A stretch of 9,341 nucleotides of DNA from Limisphaerales bacterium. GTDB lineage: Bacteria > Verrucomicrobiota > Verrucomicrobiia > Limisphaerales > UBA11358. Below the pieces are notes generated by a model. It had not been told where the DNA came from. It worked only from the letters and a program-made list of their open reading frames with translations, and ran no database searches. The position numbers were made by a program, and so were the translations under genes. The DNA lies in the NCBI GenBank assembly GCA_003133815.1, contig PKZR01000234.1, forward strand, positions 1 to 9,341, given 5' to 3'. Shown here piece after piece: positions 1-5,564 of the stretch; position 1 is the stretch's first letter, and each line of letters begins with the position of its first letter.

Positions 1-945
1 CATCTGAAAATGATGGCCGCCGCGCAGCCGTTCATCAGCGGTGCGATTTCCAAGACTGTCAACATGCCGAGTGCCTGCACCGTCGAGGAAATTCGCGACA
101 CTTACGTTCAGGCTTGGAAAATGGGATTGAAATGCGTGGCGATTTATCGCGACGGTTCAAAGCGTTCCCAGCCACTCAACACCAAGAAGACCAACGAAGG
201 CGGCGACAAAACTTCCGCGCCGGACAATCCCGTGATCGAAAACCGCATTAAGGAACTTGAAGGTGTGGTTGCCAAACTGCGCAGCGAAGCAGGCAAGCCG
301 TTGCGCCGTCGCTTGTCCGATACGCGCCAGGCGCTCACACACAAATTCAACATCGCCGATCACGAGGGTTATCTCACGGTCGGTCTTTTCGAGGACGGCC
401 AGCCCGGCGAACTGTTCATCACGATGGCCAAGGAAGGCTCGACCATCGGCGGTTTGATGGACAGCATCGGCACATTGACCAGCATGGCGTTCCAATACGG
501 CGTGCCGCTGGAGGCGCTCGTCCGCAAGTTTGCGCACCAGCGGTTCGAGCCGAGTGGCTTTACGAAAAATGCCGAGATTCGCAATGCGTCGTCCATCACC
601 GACTACGTTTTCCGCTGGCTCGCGCTGCAATTTGTCCCCGGCTACCGCGAAAGCCTCAATGTCGCCCGGACGCAGCCCGAACTCGCCATGCCCGGCCTGC
701 TCGAGGAGATGAAAAAAAAAATAAACCGGCCGGTGCCTGAACTGCCCATCTCCGAGGACACGGATGTTCTGGACGTGCCTGAAACCGGCAATGGCAATGG
801 TCACGTGCATTCGCGCCTCACCCTCACGAGCTCGTTTCAAAATCAGGGTGACGCGCCTACCTGTCCGACCTGTGGCCATGTCGCTGTTCGCAACGGCGCG
901 TGCTACAAATGTTTGAACTGTGGGGAGAGCCTCGGCTGTTCTTGA
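1..945 (+). CDS. nrdJ: Vitamin B12-dependent (class II) ribonucleotide reductase, C-terminal part (5' end outside window)
   Basis: Adenosylcobalamin-dependent ribonucleotide reductase makes deoxyribonucleotides in the cytoplasm without needing oxygen. Only the last 314 residues are present, and the frame is open from base 1, so the gene begins upstream. The first residues (HLKMMAAAQPFISGAISKT) match the end of the catalytic barrel, followed by the IYRDGSK block. Next comes a TSCPD-type domain (about 340-635) containing HEGYLTVGLFEDGQPGE and AKEGSTIGGLMDSIG, then RWLALQF. A variable linker (about 640-860) leads to a C-terminal cysteine tail with CPTC at 862-873, then CYKCLNC and a final GCS. 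In class II enzymes such tail cysteines are thought to bind zinc and/or relay electrons to the active site. The linker contains a run of ten A at 712-721. A strong terminator follows 20 bases after the stop, so this is the last gene of its transcript. Confidence 0.95.
   Translation, partial: HLKMMAAAQPFISGAISKTVNMPSACTVEEIRDTYVQAWKMGLKCVAIYRDGSKRSQPLNTKKTNEGGDKTSAPDNPVIENRIKELEGVVAKLRSEAGKPLRRRLSDTRQALTHKFNIADHEGYLTVGLFEDGQPGELFITMAKEGSTIGGLMDSIGTLTSMAFQYGVPLEALVRKFAHQRFEPSGFTKNAEIRNASSITDYVFRWLALQFVPGYRESLNVARTQPELAMPGLLEEMKKKINRPVPELPISEDTDVLDVPETGNGNGHVHSRLTLTSSFQNQGDAPTCPTCGHVAVRNGACYKCLNCGESLGCS
862..942 (+). other. C-terminal cysteine-rich (zinc-ribbon-like) tail of NrdJ
   Basis: Two CxxC pairs (CPTC, and the second CxxC within CYKCLNC), one extra cysteine before the second pair and a penultimate cysteine (GCS end) make six cysteines in 27 residues. 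This tail is characteristic of the long B12-dependent reductases. It is separated from the body by a low-conservation linker that looks flexible (Gly/Asn-rich, GNGNGH). Zinc binding versus redox relay cannot be decided from sequence alone. Confidence 0.8.
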
Positions 946-964
946 TTCTCAGGAACCGAGTCGG

Positions 965-1006
965 AAACAGGCTGGAGGATTTCGATTCTCCGGCCTGTTT
1001 TGTTTT
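965..1006 (+). terminator. Rho-independent terminator after nrdJ
   Basis: The left arm 965-980 pairs with the right arm 985-1000. The core, AACAGGCTGGAG against CTCCGGCCTGTT, has only one G-U wobble. The arms close on a four-base TTCG loop (981-984), and a T-rich tail TTTTGTTTT follows at 998-1006. The hairpin lies 20 bases beyond the nrdJ stop and upstream of the next gene, so it should end the nrdJ transcript. Confidence 0.9.
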
Positions 1007-1013
1007 CGCGCGC

Positions 1014-1042
1014 TTGTTTCCTTGGGCGGACGCGATTATGTT
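1014..1042 (+). promoter_or_regulatory. Weak candidate promoter for the LOG-pabBC operon
   Basis: TTGTTT (1014-1019) and TATGTT (1037-1042) are separated by 17 bases, directly after the nrdJ terminator. They match the sigma-70 consensus at only 3 and 4 of 6 positions. Transcription would start close to 1049, the A of the next ATG, which would give a leaderless message. Some promoter is expected in the 42 bases between terminator and gene, but this exact placement is tentative. Confidence 0.25.
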
Positions 1043-1048
1043 TCGGTC

Positions 1049-1729
1049 ATGAGCGAAAACACTTCCTTCACACGCGAAGATCCATGGCGCATTTTTCGCA
1101 TCATGGCCGAGTTCGTGGACTCATTTGAGACGCTTTCAAAATCCGGTCCGGCCGTGACAATCTTCGGCTCCGCCCGGACGAAACCAAGCGACAAGTATTA
1201 TCGCGCTGCGCACGACATCGCCAAAGGTCTCGCCAAACATAATCTGGCCGTCATTACCGGCGGCGGGCCGGGCATCATGGAGGCCGCCAACAAGGGCGCG
1301 ATGCAGAACGGCGGCAAATCCATCGGCCTTAACATCGAACTGCCTCACGAGCAGGCCGGTAATCGCTATGCGAACGTTCCGATTCATTTTCACTATTTCT
1401 TTTCGCGCAAAGTCTGCTTTGTGAAATATAGCCTGGGTTTCATCTATATGCCCGGTGGTTTCGGCACGCTCGATGAATTATTTGAAGTTGCCACACTCGT
1501 GCAGACCCAGCGCATCCCGCAATTCCCGCTGATTCTGTTTGGGCGCGAATACTGGAAGGGCTTAATGCAATGGATGAAAACCGAGTTGGAGGACAAGCAC
1601 GGCTATATCAGCCATGGCGACCTCGGCCTGCTGAAAGTCACCGACGACGTGAACGAAGTCATCGAAATCATCCGCGACTACGAACGTCGTGTCGGTTCGC
1701 CCGCCACGCCGCCGAAGGCGTTTGCTTAA
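1049..1729 (+). CDS. LOG family / TIGR00730 Rossmann-fold nucleotide phosphoribohydrolase
   Basis: A 226-residue protein of the LOG ('Lonely guy') family, often misnamed lysine decarboxylase. Characterised members hydrolyse nucleoside 5'-monophosphates (cytokinin ribotides in plants, AMP or other NMPs in bacteria) to free base and ribose 5-phosphate. The hallmark motifs are GGGPGIMEAAN at residues 71-81 and PGGFGTLDELFE at 135-146; the latter carries the catalytic glutamate. The block FFSRKVCFVKYS (117-128) is typical of the larger bacterial subgroup. The frame stays open upstream to a GTG at 920, but that extension runs through the nrdJ end and its terminator and does not look like family sequence, so the ATG at 1049 is preferred. 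No clear Shine-Dalgarno sequence precedes it. The next gene starts two bases after the stop, suggesting co-transcription with the small gene, pabB and pabC. The true substrate is unknown. Confidence 0.9.
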   Translation: MSENTSFTREDPWRIFRIMAEFVDSFETLSKSGPAVTIFGSARTKPSDKYYRAAHDIAKGLAKHNLAVITGGGPGIMEAANKGAMQNGGKSIGLNIELPHEQAGNRYANVPIHFHYFFSRKVCFVKYSLGFIYMPGGFGTLDELFEVATLVQTQRIPQFPLILFGREYWKGLMQWMKTELEDKHGYISHGDLGLLKVTDDVNEVIEIIRDYERRVGSPATPPKAFA

Positions 1730-1731
1730 CC

Positions 1732-1965
1732 ATGCCAGATTTTTACATGAAATTGACCAACGACAACTATGTCATTTTGATTGGCACAAAATTATTTACC
1801 GAACGCTATCACCGCGACAAAACCGGTTGGTTGAAAGTTTCTGCGCGTGGCCGAACGTTTCGGATGACCGCCGAACAGGTTCTGAATCACGTCCTGCCCG
1901 CTCTGGCTGGCGTCAAACCATGCCTGACCATCAAAGTCGAACACCAAGGTCAATGCGCCCGCTGA
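1732..1965 (+). CDS. Small protein of unknown function (77 aa) between LOG gene and pabB
   Basis: I do not recognise this family. The product is 77 residues, soluble by composition, with no membrane segment, signal peptide or cysteine motif. It begins MPDFYMKLTNDNYVILIG; a second in-frame ATG at 1747 is an alternative start. It contains a basic middle part (TERYHRDKTGWLKVSARGR) and a helical-looking end (AEQVLNHVLPALAG). It starts two bases after the LOG stop, with AAGG at 1715-1718 upstream, and its last 13 bases overlap the start of pabB. The tight packing on both sides and normal codon use argue that it is a real gene and may be translationally coupled to pabB. A role in p-aminobenzoate synthesis or in nucleotide metabolism would be guesswork. 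Confidence 0.75.
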   Translation: MPDFYMKLTNDNYVILIGTKLFTERYHRDKTGWLKVSARGRTFRMTAEQVLNHVLPALAGVKPCLTIKVEHQGQCAR

Positions 1966-3419
1966 TCCAGGAAATCCAGACCGCACATACGCCCGAGTCG
2001 CTCGTCGAAAATCTGCGCGGCGAAAATGGAATTATTTTGCTGCGGAGCAATTCCTTTGACTCGCCTCAAGCTCGCTATTCATTTGTCGCCGCAAATCCAT
2101 TTCTCATATTCCGTTCCTTCGGCTCGCGCTGCGAAATCTCCAACTACCAACTTCCATCTCCCATTTCCCAAATTCAGTTTTGCAATCCATGGCATTTGCT
2201 CGACAGCCTGATGTCGCGCTTTGAACTGCTCGACGAAATTGATCTGCCGTTCCCGCTCGGAGGTGCGTTCGGCTACTGGGGTTACGACCTGAAAAATTTT
2301 ACCGAGCCGAAGCTGCCGCGTCGCGCCGTCAACGATTTGGAATTGCCCGATTGCCACGTTGGTTTTTATGACTCCATCATCGTTTTCGACCATCGCCTCG
2401 GCAAAGTTTGCATCGTTTCAACCGGAATAAATGCCGACGGCTCGCGAAGCGAAAAACGCGCGCAAGGACAGCTGGAATTTTGGCGGGCGAAGTTGCAAAT
2501 GCATACTCCTAATTGTCAGCCGGTGTCCGATTCACGATTCACGATTCACGATTCAACGATTGCCTCAAACTTTACCCGCGCCGATTTTCTCGCCGCCGTC
2601 GAGCGCGCGCAAAATTACATCCGAGCTGGCGACATTTACCAAGTCAACATTTCGCAACGGCTTACGGCACAAAGTATTTTTTCTGGCTGGGAATTCTTTG
2701 AAAAATTGTCCGCTGTTTCGCCCGCGCCGTTTTCCGCATTTCTCGATTGCGGCGAATTTCAAATCACATCCTCCTCGCCGGAACAATTTCTGCGCATGAG
2801 CGGTTCACACATTGTCACGCGCCCCATCAAAGGCACGCGTCCGCGCCATGCGGATCCGACGCGCGATGCGCAGCTCGCCTATGAGTTGCAAACGAGCGCC
2901 AAGGAACTTTCCGAACTGGTGATGATCACCGACTTGCTGCGAAATGATCTGGGCAAAGTCTGCGAATTCGGTTCGATCCAAGTACCGGAGTTGGCCAAGC
3001 TGGAAAAATTTGCGCAAGTGCAGCATCTGGTTTCCACGGTTGAAGGGCGGTTGAAAAAGGACGCGACGCATTTTGCCGCGTTCGCTTCGTGTTTTCCAGG
3101 AGGCAGCATTACCGGCGCGCCGAAATTCCGTGCGATGGAAATTATCGACGAACTGGAGCCGATGTCGCGCGGTCCATATTGCGGCGCGATTGGCTATCTT
3201 GGTTTCAATCGCGAAAGCCAGTTGAGCATCGCCATCCGCACGGCAATCTGCCGCGACAGCGTGGTGCATTTCAATGTTGGCGCGGGCATCGTGGCTGATT
3301 CCAATCCAGAGGCGGAATATGAGGAAACGTTGGCGAAGGCGCAGGGTTTATTTGCAACGCTGGGTTCGGAAGCTGGGGTTCAAGCTGCTGCTTGCCTGAC
3401 CGAACAGGCCAGAACTTGA
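1953..3419 (+). CDS. pabB: Aminodeoxychorismate synthase component I
   Basis: The product (488 residues) converts chorismate and ammonia, normally supplied by the glutaminase PabA, to 4-amino-4-deoxychorismate in folate synthesis. An N-terminal anthranilate-synthase-I-like region (about 1-180) is followed by the chorismate-binding domain (about 207-470). Visible motifs are PIKGTRPR (291-298), ITDLLRNDLGKV (325-336), PGGSITGAPK (382-391) and GAGIVADSNPEAEYEET (443-459). The lysine of PIKGT, where TrpE has alanine, favours PabB over anthranilate synthase. The frame is open further upstream to 1689, but that extension overlaps the LOG and small genes. The ATG at 1953 has AAGG three bases before it and gives a normal N-terminus. 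A 7-base tandem repeat (2529-2556) encodes the linker DSRFTIHDS before the catalytic domain. No pabA is visible in this window. Confidence 0.93.
   Translation: MRPLIQEIQTAHTPESLVENLRGENGIILLRSNSFDSPQARYSFVAANPFLIFRSFGSRCEISNYQLPSPISQIQFCNPWHLLDSLMSRFELLDEIDLPFPLGGAFGYWGYDLKNFTEPKLPRRAVNDLELPDCHVGFYDSIIVFDHRLGKVCIVSTGINADGSRSEKRAQGQLEFWRAKLQMHTPNCQPVSDSRFTIHDSTIASNFTRADFLAAVERAQNYIRAGDIYQVNISQRLTAQSIFSGWEFFEKLSAVSPAPFSAFLDCGEFQITSSSPEQFLRMSGSHIVTRPIKGTRPRHADPTRDAQLAYELQTSAKELSELVMITDLLRNDLGKVCEFGSIQVPELAKLEKFAQVQHLVSTVEGRLKKDATHFAAFASCFPGGSITGAPKFRAMEIIDELEPMSRGPYCGAIGYLGFNRESQLSIAIRTAICRDSVVHFNVGAGIVADSNPEAEYEETLAKAQGLFATLGSEAGVQAAACLTEQART
2529..2556 (+). repeat. Tandem heptamer GATTCAC inside pabB
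   Basis: Three exact copies of GATTCAC (2529-2535, 2536-2542, 2543-2549) are followed by a near copy, GATTCAA, at 2550-2556, and then CGATT. They encode part of the linker between the N-terminal and chorismate-binding regions of PabB. Because seven is not a multiple of three, gain or loss of one copy shifts the frame. The unit has no stop codon in any frame, so it is tolerated inside coding sequence. Confidence 0.9.
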
Positions 3420-3491
3420 AGCTCGCAATTTTCTCCTCGCAGAACGGTCGCGCTTCGGGTAATTGAAGCGGCATTAGGAATTGATTCAATC

Positions 3492-4322
3492 ATGGTTTTT
3501 CTCAACGGGAAATTTTTATCTGAAGCCGAAGCCGTCGTTCCCGTGAACGACCGCGGTTTCATGTATGGCGACGGTTTGTTCGAGACGGTGCGTGTCGTCA
3601 ATGGCAAACCGTTCCGCTTCGCGCAGCATCTGGAGCGCATGACGCGGGGCGCCGATTTTCTGAAAATCAAGCCGCCGTTCGCGCCGAAGGAATTGGAAAA
3701 ATTGGCCGCGCAGCTCATTGAACAAAATAAAATGCCCGACGCGATGCTGCGCGTGATGCTGACTCGCGGGCCGGGAGAACGCGGGTATGGTTTCAACGGC
3801 GAAAGCCAACCGACCGTCGTGATGACGTTGCACGCCGCGCCATCGCTGGAAATATCAGTTGAATGGAATCTGATCACGTCGTCGTTTCGGATTCCTTCGA
3901 GCGATGCTCTTTCTTCATTTAAAACCAACAGCAAATTGCTTCACGTCATGGCGCGCGCCGAGGCTGCGGAAAAAGGCGCGGACGAGGCGCTGCTCATCAA
4001 CACGAATGGCGAGGTTGCTGAAACGACGAGTGGAAATCTATTTTGGATTTATCAGGACAAAATTTGCACCGTGCCAACGGGGCGCGGTGTTTTGCCAGGC
4101 ATCACGCGCGCCATCGTGCTGGAGATTTGCCAGGTGATGGGTTTGCAGACGAACAAGCGCGTCATCAAACCGGAGGCATTGCGAAATTCTCGTGGTATTT
4201 TCGTGACGCAAAGCGCGCTGGGGATTGTTCCGATTTCTGCTTTTGACGGTGAGCCTGTAGAGCCATCGCCGCTTGTGGACCAGATCGCCCGTGCTTACCA
4301 CGAAATGCTTATGAAGGGCTGA
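3492..4322 (+). CDS. pabC: Aminodeoxychorismate lyase (class IV PLP enzyme)
   Basis: A 276-residue fold-type IV pyridoxal-phosphate protein. The likely reaction is elimination of pyruvate from 4-amino-4-deoxychorismate to give p-aminobenzoate, the step after PabB. The N-terminal part has NDRGFMYGDGLFETVRV (19-35), where lyases and aminotransferases of this fold begin their core. The probable PLP lysine is K144 in SFKTNSKLL, aligned with the KTLNYL block of relatives. The glutamate that contacts the PLP ring nitrogen is E177 in ETTSGNLF, and the phosphate-binding loop is near GVLPGITR (199-206). The gene starts 72 bases after pabB, with TAGGAA at 3475-3480 as a distant ribosome site. D-amino-acid or branched-chain aminotransferase remain alternatives because the fold is shared. 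The position directly after pabB makes PabC the best call. Confidence 0.85.
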   Translation: MVFLNGKFLSEAEAVVPVNDRGFMYGDGLFETVRVVNGKPFRFAQHLERMTRGADFLKIKPPFAPKELEKLAAQLIEQNKMPDAMLRVMLTRGPGERGYGFNGESQPTVVMTLHAAPSLEISVEWNLITSSFRIPSSDALSSFKTNSKLLHVMARAEAAEKGADEALLINTNGEVAETTSGNLFWIYQDKICTVPTGRGVLPGITRAIVLEICQVMGLQTNKRVIKPEALRNSRGIFVTQSALGIVPISAFDGEPVEPSPLVDQIARAYHEMLMKG

Positions 4323-4400
4323 AGTTTCAAAATCATCGTCATCCTCATTCTCAAAATTTAAGGACGAGGGTGACGATGAAGGAAGAGAATGACTTGAAAC
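4322..4400. repeat. Imperfect inverted repeat between pabC and the L,D-transpeptidase
   Basis: CATCGTCATCCTC (4334-4346) pairs with GAGGGTGACGATG (4366-4378) over 13 bp with one wobble and a 19-base loop. Outside this core, GTTTCAA (4324-4330) pairs with TTGAAAC (4394-4400), and TTGAAAC recurs directly at 4408-4414. There is no clean T-run after the stem. It is therefore either a weak or bidirectional transcription end for the pab operon, or a small dispersed REP-like element. The sequence does not tell which. Confidence 0.6.
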
Positions 4401-4407
4401 CTTTAAT

Positions 4408-5496
4408 TTGAAACACGAAACTCCATTCGTGCCGCGCCAGCCCAATTTCCAAACACTTCATGCCCGCCGCAAAAAACGCGGCGGTGGATTTGGCTGGCTT
4501 ATTATTCCGATCCTGATTGCCGGAGCTGTTTGGTTTTTCTGGCGGCAAGAGCATCAGCAGAAAATCATCCGTGCGCCTGCGGCGGCAATTGTGCCGGTCA
4601 AACCGCAGCCGAAACCGATTGTAGTCGCTCGTCAATCGCCGTCGGATTTTCCGCGCCCCGTGCTTGACGTGCTGGAAGCGCAGATCGCGCTGGCGCGGCG
4701 CGGAATTTCATCGGGTTCAATTGACGCGGCGATCGGTTCGCAGACACGCGCGGCCATTTCAGTTTTTCAGCAAATTGAAAATTTGCCGCTGACCGGAAAG
4801 CTGGATTCTGACACGCGGGAAAAATTAACGCTCGATGCACCTGTATTGACAAGCTATGTCGTCACCACAAACGACCTTGCGCGATTGCAACCGCTTGGAA
4901 AAACGTGGCTGGAAAAATCGCAGCAGTCCGCCTTGGATTATGAAACGGAACTTGAACTGGTATCGGAGAAAAGTCATTCGCATCCGCTGTTGATTCAAAA
5001 GCTGAATCCAAATATTAGTTGGACAAATATTTCGGCCGGGACAATTCTTAAAATCCCCGATGTGAACTATCCAGAAGCAACTGACAAGGCGGCATTCGTC
5101 ATCATTCATTTGTCAGACAGGTTTCTCGAGGCCTTCGACGGAAACACAAATCTGCTGGTGCATTTTCCGTGCACCATCGCGGCACGTTATGATAAACGTC
5201 CCGTTGGGGAATTGCATGTTGTAGTCGTTGCGCCTAATCCCAATTACACGTTTGACCCGGAACTTTTTCCGGAATCTGGCGAGACGCAAAAACTGGTTTT
5301 GCCGCCGGGTCCTAATAATCCAGTGGGCGTGGCGTGGATTGGTTTGGACAAGACTGGTTATGGCATCCACGGCACGCCCGCACCGGAACAAATTGGGCGC
5401 ACGGAGTCGCACGGCTGTTTCCGGCTTGCGAACTGGGATGCGGAATATTTATTGAAGCTGGCGTGGATTGGAATGCCGGTGGAAGTCGAGCAGTGA
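4408..5496 (+). CDS. Membrane-anchored L,D-transpeptidase with peptidoglycan-binding and LysM-like domains
   Basis: A predicted periplasmic enzyme that cross-links peptidoglycan stem peptides or attaches proteins to them. The short cytoplasmic basic stretch ARRKKR (19-24) precedes one membrane segment (about 29-45), which lacks a lipobox. A Pro/Lys linker is followed by a PG_binding_1-like helical domain (about 83-142, including GSIDAAIGSQTRAAISVFQ) and a LysM-like segment (about 150-217, ending LNPNISWTNISAGTILKIP). The YkuD catalytic domain (about 227-360) has the signature HGT at 321-323 and SHGCFRL at 334-340, with nucleophile C337 and partners H335 and R339. No ATG gives this N-terminus. 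Translation probably begins at TTG 4408 or GTG 4429; both keep the basic stretch and the anchor. Family members also include L,D-carboxypeptidases, so the exact reaction is uncertain. Confidence 0.9.
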   Translation: MKHETPFVPRQPNFQTLHARRKKRGGGFGWLIIPILIAGAVWFFWRQEHQQKIIRAPAAAIVPVKPQPKPIVVARQSPSDFPRPVLDVLEAQIALARRGISSGSIDAAIGSQTRAAISVFQQIENLPLTGKLDSDTREKLTLDAPVLTSYVVTTNDLARLQPLGKTWLEKSQQSALDYETELELVSEKSHSHPLLIQKLNPNISWTNISAGTILKIPDVNYPEATDKAAFVIIHLSDRFLEAFDGNTNLLVHFPCTIAARYDKRPVGELHVVVVAPNPNYTFDPELFPESGETQKLVLPPGPNNPVGVAWIGLDKTGYGIHGTPAPEQIGRTESHGCFRLANWDAEYLLKLAWIGMPVEVEQ

Positions 5497-5564
5497 CGGA
5501 TTAATGTTGCAGACAACCGTCTACAGAGCTAGTGTCATTTAATAACCTCCGGTAACGACAACTT

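Noticed and set aside
157..879. Long open frame (240 codons) on the minus strand across nrdJ
   Set aside because: It lies wholly antisense to the clearly conserved reductase, its product is Arg/Ala/His-rich without recognisable motifs, and GC-rich codons readily create such antisense frames.
920..1048. N-terminal extension of the LOG gene to GTG 920
   Set aside because: The extension overlaps the nrdJ end and the whole terminator hairpin, and its residues do not resemble the family N-terminus.
1689..1952. N-terminal extension of pabB to 1689
   Set aside because: It would overlap the end of LOG and nearly all of the small gene. The extension is His/Arg/Cys-rich, unlike PabB, and the ATG at 1953 gives a normal start.
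2805..3269. Minus-strand open frame of 154 codons within pabB
   Set aside because: It is antisense to the conserved catalytic domain, with no motif of its own.
1953..3419. Anthranilate synthase component I (trpE) as identity of this gene
   Set aside because: The PIKGT motif has lysine where TrpE has alanine, and the gene is followed by a PabC-like lyase rather than trp genes.
3451..3470. Small hairpin CGCTTC/GAAGCG between pabB and pabC
   Set aside because: The stem is only 6 bp with no T-run. It is too weak for a terminator and has no other support.
4038..4445. Minus-strand open frame of 135 codons covering the pabC end and the inverted repeat
   Set aside because: The acidic run (EDDDD) comes from the repeat itself. 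There is no ribosome site, and it overlaps pabC antisense.
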